Shown piece by piece: positions 9,070-17,728 of a stretch of DNA of 64,000 bases (position 1 is the stretch's first letter; the number at the start of each line of letters is the position of its first letter). The DNA comes from Nitrospira sp. MA-1. GTDB taxonomy: Bacteria > Nitrospirota > Nitrospiria > Nitrospirales > UBA8639. The DNA is taken from assembly GCA_032139905.1 (NCBI GenBank), contig JAQJDB010000005.1, forward strand, positions 355,001 to 419,000, in the 5' to 3' direction. A model generated the notes under the pieces. That model saw only the letters and a list, made by a program, of their open reading frames with translations. It did no database searches and was not told the DNA's origin. A program made the translations under genes and the position numbers.

Positions 9070-9633
9070 TTAGTGGAAAAGGTGGCTTTGTGCTTGGTTC
9101 AGGCTAGGATCTTGAAAACGGTCAAGGTCCAATCGGACAAAGCCTAGGCCCGCGACACAAAGTTCAAAATTTGTTGAAAGCGTTTGAAAGAGCGCTGGTG
9201 GATTTTTGCCCTGTGGATCTTGATGGGTAGCGACAATGCTGTAGGAGCGTTTGCCGGCTTTGACGTAATCCACCAAAAAGTCTTTGTGGTGAATAAGTCC
9301 GGAGCATTTTATTCGTTTGCAATATTCGGGGAAGAGTCCGGCGAGGAACAGGGTCAGGTCCCCGATGTGACGATGAATATCCCGCTCTTTTTCGGCAGAA
9401 GACTGTTGGCTATGGGATTCGGCCGCATACAGGAGTTCTACTACTGTTTCAACGGGTTCTCCCTCATGGTCTTTGATACGGGCGAGTTGATCGATATGGA
9501 TAAATTCGAGGAGCAGGTTTGAAACGTATTCCGTTACTTGAAAATCCGGCCATCCCAATGCTTCGGAAAAGTTTCGTTCTGTCAACCGGCCAAATAACTG
9601 TCTTAGAGGATGTTGTTCAGGGATTGGTGTCAT
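9070..9633 (-). CDS. conserved-looking hypothetical protein
   Basis: This encodes a 187-residue soluble protein with no signal peptide or membrane helix. Notable stretches are HPLRQLFGRLTERNFSEALG, DFQVTEYVSNLLLEF, an HRHIGDLTLFLAGLFPEYC helix and the C-terminal FELCVAGLGFVRLDLDRF. The composition is that of a normal helical protein, and codon use matches neighbours. The ATG at 9633 (MTPIPEQHP) follows GAGAGGGAAGG at good spacing, so it is preferred over an ATG eight codons upstream. It lies 55 bases before dtd on the same strand. I do not recognise the family and suggest no function. Confidence 0.75.
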   Translation of the reverse strand: MTPIPEQHPLRQLFGRLTERNFSEALGWPDFQVTEYVSNLLLEFIHIDQLARIKDHEGEPVETVVELLYAAESHSQQSSAEKERDIHRHIGDLTLFLAGLFPEYCKRIKCSGLIHHKDFLVDYVKAGKRSYSIVATHQDPQGKNPPALFQTLSTNFELCVAGLGFVRLDLDRFQDPSLNQAQSHLFH

Positions 9634-9688
9634 AGATGCCCTTCCCTCTCTTTCCACCGAATGTCCCTTCGTCAGGGTGTGTCGGTTT

Positions 9689-10186
9689 CTATGTATGTCT
9701 ATCGGCCTGATGTAAAAGGTTCTTAACCTTTTTTACTCCTTTGCCTACCCTGCTGTCCAGGATGAGGGTCATTGGACCATCATTGTCCAGTGCCACGACC
9801 ATCGTCGCACCAAATTTCCCTGCTTGTACCGATAAGCCAAGAGCCAGGAATTGTTCGAGTGTTTCCTGGTATCGCATGCGTGCTTCTTCCGGAGGTGCTG
9901 CCAATTCAAAGCTTGGACGTCGTCCCTTTTCGGTATTGGCCAGTAAGGTGAATTGAGAGACTAGAAGGAGTTCACCATTGATGTCTTGAAGCGCATCAGT
10001 CATTTTCCCTTGTGTGTCAGGAAAAATTCGTAGTCGAGGAATTTTCTCGACCATGAAGGTCACGTCTTGACCGGTATCGCCTTGGGCTACCCCTAATAGA
10101 ATGACGAGCCCACGGTTGATGTGGGCGATGACTTGGTTTTCAACCGTAACTGAAGCCTGTCTGACGCGTTGAATGACGGCAATCAT
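9689..10186 (-). CDS. dtd: D-aminoacyl-tRNA deacylase
   Basis: Dtd removes D-amino acids (and glycine from tRNA-Ala) mischarged onto tRNA. The 165-residue protein begins MIAVIQRVRQASVTV. It carries the catalytic block LLVSQFTLLA and the C-terminal NDGPMTLILDS; most DTDs have GPVT, so the cross-subunit Gly-Pro is kept with a Val-to-Met change. The frame is open far upstream, to 10747, but that part is antiphase to murJ. The ATG at 10186 gives the normal family start and length. It lies 74 bases after murJ on the same strand, so the two may be cotranscribed. Confidence 0.93.
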   Translation of the reverse strand: MIAVIQRVRQASVTVENQVIAHINRGLVILLGVAQGDTGQDVTFMVEKIPRLRIFPDTQGKMTDALQDINGELLLVSQFTLLANTEKGRRPSFELAAPPEEARMRYQETLEQFLALGLSVQAGKFGATMVVALDNDGPMTLILDSRVGKGVKKVKNLLHQADRHT

Positions 10187-10260
10187 GAAACCCTTTCGTG
10201 TGATATCGCCTATCTCAAGCCCAGCGGTCATAAGGACGGTAGGCGTGTCAGTTTGAATGC

Positions 10261-11880
10261 TTATGTTGTGGTAGATGGTTTTCGTATTTTTCGTCGCAAC
10301 ATGAGCTTCAGGTGCGTAAGTTCCTCCGACTTGAATGCGTGGTGAACGGAAAAATATCCAATCGTGCTTGCCGCAAGTGCCAGACTCAACCAGGCAATTT
10401 TTTCTAGGCTCTGTCCTGTTGTCTGCCATAGCGGAAATCCTGCAATCCAGGCGGAAACGGCAATGAGAGGGACAAGGGCTATGGCTGTGCGTACCAGAGA
10501 TAGTCCGAGTGTCTTCCATAGTAATCCCTGAAGCCGATTCCCTAGAATAGTGAGTAAAATGAGTGTGTTTCCCATTGCAGCTAATGCGGTGGCCAGGGCT
10601 AATCCGGTGTGTTGGAGCCATTGCATAAGCCATATTGACAGCACAATATTGAGGATAACCGAAACCACAGCCACAATGGCCGGGGTCTTCGTATCTTGAA
10701 GGGAATAAAACGCGGTTGCCAGAATTCGATAGCTGGCGAACGCCCACAATCCAATTGAAAACCCAAAAAGTGCCGAAGCGGTTCCAACTGTATCTATAGC
10801 CGAAAAGGCACCATGCTCAAAAAATACATGAATAATCGGTATACGCAACATCATCAGCCCAACCATTGATGGAAGGATGATAAATAGCACCATGCGTAAG
10901 CCAAAATTCACCGTTTCCCGAAGTTCATGAATGGCCCCACGGGCTGCTTGGCCGGATAGGGTGGGCAAGATGGCTGTGGCCATTGCCACACCAAATATCC
11001 CTAATGGGAATTGAATGAGGCGCATCCCATAAAACAGATACGTGGGGCCTCCTTGAAAATACGATGCTAAAATCGTGCTGACGGTGAGATTGATTTGGGT
11101 CACAGCTAATCCCAGCAAGGAAGGAATGAGCAGTAACCCCATTCGTTTCACTCCGGGATGCCGCGGATGAAAATTCCAGTACAATGGGAAACCCTGTTTG
11201 TGCAAACTGGGTAATTGCATCAGGAATTGAGCGAGCCCTCCCACTACAATGCCTATGGCTACAGCCAGAATCGCCTGATCAAATAACGGCGAAATGGCCA
11301 CTGCAAAAAAAATGACACAAAGATTGAAAAAGACAGGAGCCAAGGCAGGAACGGCGAATGAATGGAGGGAATTGAGTATCCCCATGGCTAGGGCCGCTAG
11401 GCTTACGAACAGTAAGTAGGGGAACATGATCTGCGTGAGGAGCGTGGTTGTGGCAAGTTGATTCGCTTGACCATGGAGGCCTGGTGCCAGAATCCAGACG
11501 AGATTTGGGGCGGCAACGATGCCCATTAAGGTGACAAAGGTCACGAGCGTCAGGAGTGTGGTGAATGCTGCGCTGGCTAACTCCCAGGTTTCCTGCTTGG
11601 AGCGGGTCGAATGATATTCGGTGAAAATCGGGATAAAGGCGGAAGACATGGACCCTTCCGCAAAAAGTTCTCGCAACAAATTGGGAATTCGATACGCGAT
11701 GTAAAAGGCGTCTGCTGAAGCGTTGGCGCCAAACAAATTGGCGAGAATGACATCTCGGATAAATCCGAGAATCCGACTGCAGAAAGTGGCTACGCCGATC
11801 AGCCCGGCCGCACGACTAATCCGACTGGTCTCTCCGTGAGGAGAAGACGGGACTGATGGAGGTTGAGCTGATTGGGACAT
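10261..11880 (-). CDS. murJ: MurJ/MviN-type lipid II flippase
   Basis: This integral membrane protein of 539 residues exports lipid II for peptidoglycan synthesis. The N-terminus carries the family signature AAGLIGVATFCSRILGF with IRDVILANLFGA, followed by YIAYRIPNLLRELFAEGS. About 14 hydrophobic segments follow, as in the MOP superfamily MviN group. The N-terminal 20 residues are a polar Ser/Pro-rich cytoplasmic tail. The divergent neighbour at 12078 shares the upstream region. The length and all signature blocks are intact. Confidence 0.95.
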   Translation of the reverse strand: MSQSAQPPSVPSSPHGETSRISRAAGLIGVATFCSRILGFIRDVILANLFGANASADAFYIAYRIPNLLRELFAEGSMSSAFIPIFTEYHSTRSKQETWELASAAFTTLLTLVTFVTLMGIVAAPNLVWILAPGLHGQANQLATTTLLTQIMFPYLLFVSLAALAMGILNSLHSFAVPALAPVFFNLCVIFFAVAISPLFDQAILAVAIGIVVGGLAQFLMQLPSLHKQGFPLYWNFHPRHPGVKRMGLLLIPSLLGLAVTQINLTVSTILASYFQGGPTYLFYGMRLIQFPLGIFGVAMATAILPTLSGQAARGAIHELRETVNFGLRMVLFIILPSMVGLMMLRIPIIHVFFEHGAFSAIDTVGTASALFGFSIGLWAFASYRILATAFYSLQDTKTPAIVAVVSVILNIVLSIWLMQWLQHTGLALATALAAMGNTLILLTILGNRLQGLLWKTLGLSLVRTAIALVPLIAVSAWIAGFPLWQTTGQSLEKIAWLSLALAASTIGYFSVHHAFKSEELTHLKLMLRRKIRKPSTTT

Positions 11881-12015
11881 CCGAATAGGAATAATACCGG
11901 AAAGGGTTGAGTTGTTTCACCTGTCAGATGTCAGAGGCGAATGTCTTTCTTTATGATAAGGGAACGCAGAATCTCACGCAGAATCTGGACGCGCACGTTT
12001 TCGCTTAGGCTTGAA

Positions 12016-12044
12016 TTGACACCCTCTGAATCATGCTTTAGCAT
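12016..12044 (+). promoter_or_regulatory. predicted sigma70-type promoter for the spermidine-synthase-like gene
   Basis: A perfect -35 TTGACA (12016-12021) and a -10 TAGCAT (12039-12044, four of six matches) are separated by exactly 17 bases. They lie 34 bases before the start codon at 12078, in the divergent region with murJ. This is prediction only. Confidence 0.45.
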
Positions 12045-12077
12045 CACTTCCCTTTTGTCTATGCACTTCTCCATCTT

Positions 12078-13619
12078 ATGACAAGATCTTCGTTGACTCA
12101 ATCCAGTCTGCCACGATGGTGGTGTTTTGCGACCGCGTTTTCGACCGGTGCGGTGGTGATGGCGCTGGAAATTTTAGGAAGCCGACTCCTCGCGCCGGTT
12201 TTTGGTAGTTCACTGTTTGTCTGGGGCGGGCTGATAGGAGTGGTCCTGGCTGCCATGAGCAGTGGGTATGCTGCGGGCGGTTGGCTGGCTGATCGATACG
12301 CTCCGCAGAGGGTTTTGGCCGGGCTGTTATTGCTGTCCGGTGTTTGGACTCTTTTGTTGTCATGGGCAGGCCAGCCCGTAGTTTTTGGGGTGTCTCGATG
12401 GATTCAGGATCCTCGTTGGGGCCCCTGTTTTGCTGCCAGTGTGCTGTTGGCGGTTCCGGCATTTGGATTGAGCGGTGTTCTCCCGGCCCTTTTGCGTTTG
12501 GCTATCGGGGATATGGGGCATCTTGGACGTCATACCGGAGGCATGATTGCGATTTCAACTATTGGGAGTCTTGTCGGAACCTGGGGGACCTCGTTTTATC
12601 TGTTAACCTGGCTGGGTAGTACCACATTAGTCGCTATCCTTGGCGTAGTCCAGATCTGTCTTGGTCTATGGTGGACATTGAGAGCTGGAATCCTCCAGCC
12701 TGGTTTACAGGTCATACTCCTTTCCTGTGTAGGCGGAATAACCTGGATGGGTTTTCATCCGGTCACCATTTTGCCACCGGCAATTTATCAGGAAGATAGC
12801 CCGTATCAACAGGTGAGGGTGAGTGAAAATGATTTATTCCGTTATCTTATTTTGGACAATACTTTCCACGCGGTGATGTGGAAAGCGACGCCGGAATCGC
12901 TTGCCTTGCCCTATAGTCAAGTCATGATGGGTGTGTTGCCACTTGTTGAGAATCCTAAGCGAGGACTGATCTTAGGCCATGGCGGAGGATCATTGGCAAA
13001 GTGGTTAGGCAAGCACTGGCCGGATTTGGAGTTAGATGTTGTCGAAATGGACCCGTCTGTCGTCCAAGCCGCAGAACGGTATTTTGGTTATACGCCACCG
13101 CTCAACCATCATGTGTATGTGGAAGACGCTCGCACGTTTTTACGAAACAACCCTTACCAGTATGACGTGGTGTGGGTCGATGTGTTTGCCAGGCATCTCA
13201 TTCCGTTCCATGTGACGACTCATGAATTCTTTGAAGAATTACGGAAGCATGTGAACCCTGAGGGTGCCGTTGCCGTGAATCTGGCTTCCTCCGATGCGCC
13301 GGCCAATGTTCGTCGCGCACAAGCGGTGTTGACCACTATGCAACAGACGTTCCCTGAAGTGGTGCCTTACGGGGTCGCGGGCCCTGAATGGTTAGACACT
13401 GCAAAAGGGTCCGTGAACCTGATTTTTTTTGGTGGGAAACCTGTCTCCGTTATGCGCTCTTCGAACTTTTTGGATGTTTTGGCCCGTCAGATGAATCGGG
13501 ACCGATTTCCGTCAGAAGGGTTTGCATTTTTCATGTCACAGGAGCCGGTCGTACTGGCTCCTGGAGAAATTCTGACCGATGATTTCTCTCCGCTAGATTT
13601 ACTTCAGGGGGAAGGGTAA
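12078..13619 (+). CDS. membrane-anchored spermidine synthase-like methyltransferase-fold protein
   Basis: This is a 513-residue fusion. Residues about 15-225 contain roughly six to seven hydrophobic segments (FSTGAVVMALEILGSRLLAP; GLIGVVLAAMSSGYAAGGWL). The C-terminal half is a spermidine-synthase-like Rossmann domain with the nucleotide-binding loop LILGHGGGSLAKWL, the acidic strand VVEMDPSVVQAAERYF, VYVEDARTFL and YDVVWVDVF. Such fusions are common in environmental bacteria, but polyamine synthesis by them is mostly unproven. The aminopropyltransferase active-site pattern is only partly recognisable, so the substrate is uncertain. Start 12078 follows a good predicted promoter. Confidence 0.82.
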   Translation: MTRSSLTQSSLPRWWCFATAFSTGAVVMALEILGSRLLAPVFGSSLFVWGGLIGVVLAAMSSGYAAGGWLADRYAPQRVLAGLLLLSGVWTLLLSWAGQPVVFGVSRWIQDPRWGPCFAASVLLAVPAFGLSGVLPALLRLAIGDMGHLGRHTGGMIAISTIGSLVGTWGTSFYLLTWLGSTTLVAILGVVQICLGLWWTLRAGILQPGLQVILLSCVGGITWMGFHPVTILPPAIYQEDSPYQQVRVSENDLFRYLILDNTFHAVMWKATPESLALPYSQVMMGVLPLVENPKRGLILGHGGGSLAKWLGKHWPDLELDVVEMDPSVVQAAERYFGYTPPLNHHVYVEDARTFLRNNPYQYDVVWVDVFARHLIPFHVTTHEFFEELRKHVNPEGAVAVNLASSDAPANVRRAQAVLTTMQQTFPEVVPYGVAGPEWLDTAKGSVNLIFFGGKPVSVMRSSNFLDVLARQMNRDRFPSEGFAFFMSQEPVVLAPGEILTDDFSPLDLLQGEG

Positions 13620-14046
13620 CCATCCCTTTTGCCTTGAGTCAGCAGGGTTCTTCCTTTAATTCCAAAATACAGCGAAGGATATCCCCAGCACCTTGCTGGG
13701 GAAGCTTCACTAGACAGTTAACCTATTCTTGGTTTTCATTGTGAGAATGGCAGGTGTTAAAAAAGGGCAAGAGGCCACTGTAACAAAAAATGGGTTCCAC
13801 TCATTTGGCGTTCGGCGGGGACTGATTTGCGGTTTTTCTTTCACACGTTTACCAGGTGTCCGTAAGTACAACAGTGGGTGCATGCAAGAATTGCTGGCAT
13901 GAGTTGTCCCGTCCTTCTTCATCCTAGCCGTCGGGAATGGTTCCCGCGTTCTCGCCGTTATCCTAAGGCCGAAGACAAAGGCTGTTGTGGAGACAAAATC
14001 GAAGGGGGAAACATTGTTTAAAGGTGCTGGAGTCCCAGAAACAATC
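13620..14046. other. intergenic stretch with a hairpin
   Basis: No supported gene. At 13685-13703, CCCCAGCA and TGCTGGGG form an eight-base stem with a three-base loop, but no T-run follows. It could be a weak terminator or an RNA end for the preceding plus-strand gene. The rest shows nothing recognisable. Confidence 0.4.
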
Positions 14047-14370
14047 TTAGTTTTGACAGACAGCTTCTGGCCAAAATTTGTAACGGATTTGTGGTAGCTG
14101 AGCGCCGTCAAAATTCGGGAGATCATAAAGACATCGATCAACCACGGCTACCTCATCTTGAGTAAATTCGAAGACTTTCCGTGTTTTCCAAAATTGATCC
14201 AGCGTATAGTAGTCCCCTGTGGCCGGCTTCTCCGCCAGTGCAGCCTGAAGTGCTTTGAATACTGCGGTATCGCAGCCAGGGATACGTCCATTGTTGCGGG
14301 TAATGCACCATTTAATGATTTCGGCTACCCCGTACATGCTTAGATCAATTTTTTGCTTTTCCTCAGCCAT
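14047..14370 (-). CDS. small hypothetical protein
   Basis: This encodes a 107-residue soluble protein beginning MAEEKQKIDLSMYGVAE. The start at 14370 has a near-perfect AAGGAGGAAACC site directly upstream, better than an in-frame start at 14394. It has two cysteines in the middle (KWCITRNNGRIPGCDTAV), a tyrosine-rich stretch (TGDYYTLDQFWKT) and an acidic helix with another Cys (DRCLYDLPNF). There is no signal peptide. Strong translation signals argue that it is real. I cannot assign a family. Confidence 0.7.
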   Translation of the reverse strand: MAEEKQKIDLSMYGVAEIIKWCITRNNGRIPGCDTAVFKALQAALAEKPATGDYYTLDQFWKTRKVFEFTQDEVAVVDRCLYDLPNFDGAQLPQIRYKFWPEAVCQN

Positions 14371-14634
14371 GGTTTCCTCCTTACAAACAGACAAAAAGAC
14401 AAGAGATCTCTATAACATAAAGAGAGTCGTGGCATCCAGTGGGCTACGGTCATCCCTTTCAAAGTAACTTTTGACAAAGTCTGTAGCTTCCTAGAAAAAA
14501 CGAGATTTTTCGGACTACTCGCCGGTTTTACATCATTTGGAAAAATCCGTATACTCGATGCGCTGTGCATGGGTTATCCTGCATCTATTTTGGTACCCTC
14601 TCCACCCACATATTCTGGAGAAAGGCAAGAAGAA

Positions 14635-15822
14635 TTGTATTCCAGTCAGTCCTTGCGTGCTCGACTTGTCATTCCTCTGGGGCTTTTGGGTCTGCTGTCC
14701 TTGGTCGGTTGTCCTACACGCGAGGAGTACCATCCTCCTGATTTGATTTATCATTACCTAGACATTCCAGTGGGGAAAAATCCTACCTCAATCCGGGCAA
14801 GTGATTTTAACGGTGATGGATTTACGGATTTGATCACCAGCAATATTCAGGGAAATTCCTTGTCCCTGCTTTTGGGAAAAGGGGACGGGAGTTTTCAGGA
14901 CCAAAAAACGATTTCTGCTTGTCAGGAGCCGAGGAATGTGGCTGTTGATGATTTTAATCTTGACCACGTGCCCGATTTCGTCGTGGCGTGTTCGGGGGAT
15001 AATCATGCTCTCGTGTTTTTGGGGCAGGGCGATGGCACTTTTTTGCGTGGGGCCCAATACCTGGTTCATCGTACTCCGGTGAGTATTGCCACAGGCGATT
15101 TTAATGAAGATTTTCTTCCTGATTTGGCGGTGGCTCTCCGCAACGACAAAATTCAAATCCTGTTGGGTATGGGCAACGGAAAATTTCGATTGGGGTCATT
15201 ATATGAATATGGAGATACGCCGACCTCTGTGGCTACCGAGGATTTGAATGGAGATAAACATTTGGATCTGGCTGTGACCAATGGAGGGCCGATGAGTCAT
15301 GCTGTGTCGATCTGGTTGGGTTTGGGGGATGGCACCTTCCAAGCTCCAACTGACTATCGAACCGGCAAGCGGCCCTTGGGGGTCTCCTTTGCGGACTTCA
15401 ATACCGATCGAGCCCTAGATCTTCTCGTGATTAACGGTGAGATGAACACGATTACCGTATTTTTAGGAAACGGGGATGGGACTTTTCAAGAGGGAAGAGA
15501 ATCAGGAGGCGATGCCGGTCCAAATTTTGGCGTGGCCCAGGATTTTGACGGAGATAAATTGCCGGATGTGGCGGTTGCCAATATTCAATCCGGGAGTATT
15601 TCGTTGCTATTTGGGAATGGCGATGGGACGTTTCACTATCCTCCAAGGGATTATCCCACCCCGCATGCCCCCTTTGCATTGACCACCCTATTAATTGCCA
15701 CCGATCGGGGAGAAGAACCAGGGTTGGCGGTGGTGAATAATGCATCTAGTAATGTCTCCATTTTTTTACATCATGGGTTGAATCTCCGGAAGAGCCAACT
15801 TTCGGGAACTCCCGCTTCTTGA
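14635..15822 (+). CDS. FG-GAP/VCBS repeat lipoprotein
   Basis: This is a predicted outer-surface lipoprotein of about 395 residues built from FG-GAP/VCBS beta-propeller repeats. Each repeat reads like DFNGDGFTDL, DFNLDHVPDF, DFNEDFLPDL, DLNGDKHLDL, DFNTDRALDL and DFDGDKLPDV, followed by a SVSIWLGLGDGTFQ-like strand. The Asp-rich loops are calcium-binding type, and there are about six to seven blades. The N-terminus has Arg, a hydrophobic core and the lipobox LVGC. The longest frame begins at ATG 14569, but TTG 14635 has GGAGAAAGG nine bases upstream and gives a normal lipoprotein signal, so I prefer it. The ligand is unknown. Confidence 0.82.
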   Translation: MYSSQSLRARLVIPLGLLGLLSLVGCPTREEYHPPDLIYHYLDIPVGKNPTSIRASDFNGDGFTDLITSNIQGNSLSLLLGKGDGSFQDQKTISACQEPRNVAVDDFNLDHVPDFVVACSGDNHALVFLGQGDGTFLRGAQYLVHRTPVSIATGDFNEDFLPDLAVALRNDKIQILLGMGNGKFRLGSLYEYGDTPTSVATEDLNGDKHLDLAVTNGGPMSHAVSIWLGLGDGTFQAPTDYRTGKRPLGVSFADFNTDRALDLLVINGEMNTITVFLGNGDGTFQEGRESGGDAGPNFGVAQDFDGDKLPDVAVANIQSGSISLLFGNGDGTFHYPPRDYPTPHAPFALTTLLIATDRGEEPGLAVVNNASSNVSIFLHHGLNLRKSQLSGTPAS

Positions 15823-15935
15823 TACTTCGAAGGTTTGTTCTTGATACCCGAATTCTGCCATGTTTACAATACTATTGCCTTTTAGAATGAGGCGTAACCC
15901 CGTTTCAAAGCGTGGTTCAGCCTTGTGAGGAGAAT

Positions 15936-16136
15936 GTGCGAACTTTTGGCTGGTGGTTTGGAATGGGATCTCTGCTGACCTTGGCCGTCTTGCTGGTTCA
16001 AGGCGGAATGAGAGACCTGATTTACGGTTCTTCTCATTCCGGGACGTGGGAAGGAATTCTTTCTATGGGACTGACGGTTTTTGGGGGCGGAGTCCTTGCG
16101 GGATGTGTGGCGGTTATTTTAAATCGACTTCGATAG
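15936..16136 (+). CDS. small two-helix membrane protein
   Basis: This encodes about 66 residues with two hydrophobic segments (FGMGSLLTLAVLLVQGG and GLTVFGGGVLAGCVAVIL) joined by a short polar loop. The frame is open from a GTG at 15912, but GTG 15936 lies directly after GAGGAG, so the later start is plausible even though the spacing is short. There is no family assignment. It sits between the FG-GAP lipoprotein and a zinc-ribbon protein, all plus strand but separated by 100 bases or more. Confidence 0.5.
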   Translation: MRTFGWWFGMGSLLTLAVLLVQGGMRDLIYGSSHSGTWEGILSMGLTVFGGGVLAGCVAVILNRLR

Positions 16137-16271
16137 GCAAATTGGATGCCTCAGGAAGAGGGCTGAAAGGGACTGTAGTTATTTAGATTGGCCCTGGGGA
16201 AAAGAAAGAAGATGGGTGTTATCCCATCCGTTCACGCGGGTGTCTAATCAGGGAAATAGGTTTGTATTGAT

Positions 16272-16454
16272 ATGACGTGTCTCAGATGCCAAGGAACGAT
16301 GCTGGTTGAACGTCAGTACACCAGGGAGTCGCGCCGGTTCAACGCGAAATGTATCAATTGCGGTTTTTGGTTTGACTTAGCAGATGTGTTGCGTTTTTTT
16401 AAGCGAGTCCTCGAAAGCGGCTACAACGGCCAAAAAATCCGTGAAACCCTTTAG
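16272..16454 (+). CDS. small zinc-ribbon protein
   Basis: This is a 60-residue protein with two CxxC knuckles, CLRC at residues 3-6 and CINC at about 27-30, the layout of a treble-clef or zinc-ribbon fold. The rest is basic and aromatic (FWFDLADVLRFFKRVLE). A role in nucleic-acid or protein binding is usual for such proteins but is not shown here. No strong ribosome site is visible, though the paired cysteine motifs make chance unlikely. Confidence 0.6.
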   Translation: MTCLRCQGTMLVERQYTRESRRFNAKCINCGFWFDLADVLRFFKRVLESGYNGQKIRETL

Positions 16455-16985
16455 CCTTTCTGAATCCAACCCACCGTACTTTCAGTTCTGCAACGTTAAA
16501 ATTTTTAAGACCTGATCGGGTCCTTGTTAGGATTGTTTGTGGCGGGCAGGCGTTGGAGTGAATTCCACGAATTATCCAGTGGCCTATTAGGTTTTAGTTT
16601 CTTGTGCCAAAGTTTAATAACGGCAGTATTGAAAAAGTCCGCCCGCAGAGTTTTCGCCGCTTGGCCGTGTCCACATACTCCTCCCTACGCTTCGCTCGTC
16701 CAATCGGATGTGGTCTTCCCTTCGAAAGCCATCAGGGCAGGACTGAACGCGCCTTTATGGACTCTCACTTATTTTGCCCGTTCGGGATTCTGCTACTCAT
16801 CTATGTGGTGAAAAAGCCAAATATGGGAAATATTCAACAGTTCCCCAATCTCGGTTTCCGGGATGAAATTTTTTCCCCTCTGTCCCTGATTTCACATTTT
16901 GGTAACAGCTTTTTTAGAGAAAGAATTCCATACTCCTAGACTTTGACCAATACTCTAATAGTCAGGAGTGGTCATTACCTATGAG
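16455..16985. other. intergenic stretch, possibly containing a decayed dispersed repeat
   Basis: No supported gene. The segment at about 16650-16770 is more G+C-rich than its flanks, and its open frames have an odd Ser/Arg/Pro-rich translation in two phases, as in dispersed non-coding repeats. No second copy exists in this window, so the repeat idea is untested. Confidence 0.3.
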
Positions 16986-17007
16986 ACGGAGGAAATAACG
17001 CCTCCGT
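16986..17007 (-). terminator. hairpin directly after ruvA
   Basis: ACGGAGG (16986-16992) pairs with CCTCCGT (17001-17007) around an eight-base loop, directly beyond the ruvA stop codon on the minus strand. No clear T-run follows, so it may be a weak or RNA-stabilising hairpin rather than an efficient intrinsic terminator. Confidence 0.4.
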
Positions 17008-17619
17008 TTAACCTTTAGCTAATTCTTTGAGGGTCGTGCGGATGAGGTCTTCGAGTTCGTATCCTTCGTCCAACTTAACTGTTGCGAGATTCATGGCCTT
17101 TTTGACTTCTGGGGCGCGGTATCCCAAATTGATGAGTGCGGAGGCAGCTTCTTCTTGGAGAAAGTTGATAGGTTCCATTGCCGCTGTTGAGGGTTTGTGG
17201 GAATCCGAAATCATGATGCGATTGGTTTTGTCTTTTAACTCCAGGACGATTCGACTCGCCGATTTTTTCCCAACGCCGGGGATGGAACCTAAGGTTTCAA
17301 GATCGCCGGTTTCAATGGCCTTACATAAATCTGGGACGGAAAGGGTTGATAACGCACTCAGTGCGAGTTTCGGTCCGACGCCGCTGATAGTAGTGAGGAG
17401 CGAAAAGGCCTGCTTCTCCTCGGTGGTAGAAAACCCAAAAAGTTGAATGGTGTCGTTCCGCAGGTGAGTGGAAACAAAAACCTGGACTGCAGAATTGATT
17501 TCAGGAAGAGTGAAATAGGTAGAAAGGGCTATGAACAGATGATACCCCACACCCTGCACAGAAATGACGGCATCTTGTGGCGTCTTAGAAGAGAGGACTC
17601 CCGAAAGTGAGGCAATCAT
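17008..17619 (-). CDS. ruvA: Holliday junction branch-migration protein RuvA
   Basis: RuvA tetramers bind Holliday junctions and load the RuvB motor. The 203-residue protein starts MIASLSGVLSSKTPQDAVI. It has the OB-fold domain I, tandem helix-hairpin-helix motifs (TTISGVGPKLALSAL and SIPGVGKKSASRIVLEL) and the small C-terminal domain III that contacts RuvB (AASALINLGYRAPEVKKAM). It lies 109 bases after yebC on the same strand. The usual yebC-ruvC-ruvA-ruvB order is broken: neither ruvC nor ruvB is next to it. Confidence 0.96.
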   Translation of the reverse strand: MIASLSGVLSSKTPQDAVISVQGVGYHLFIALSTYFTLPEINSAVQVFVSTHLRNDTIQLFGFSTTEEKQAFSLLTTISGVGPKLALSALSTLSVPDLCKAIETGDLETLGSIPGVGKKSASRIVLELKDKTNRIMISDSHKPSTAAMEPINFLQEEAASALINLGYRAPEVKKAMNLATVKLDEGYELEDLIRTTLKELAKG

Positions 17620-17728
17620 TTTGGCAGACTCAGTTGTTCGTCAAAGTGGAAGGTGACAGGAGAATTCAAGATCAATGAGAGAAAGCGGTAAGAGAAAAAG
17701 ATCAGAGAATGGAGTGGGATCAAAAGGG

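Noticed and set aside
10187-10747. N-terminal extension of dtd
   Set aside because: The extension overlaps murJ in another frame, and the family start MIAVIQRV lies at 10186.
16524-16939. Two overlapping plus-strand frames before ruvA
   Set aside because: They share the same DNA in different frames and have no start signals; more likely non-coding repeat-like sequence.
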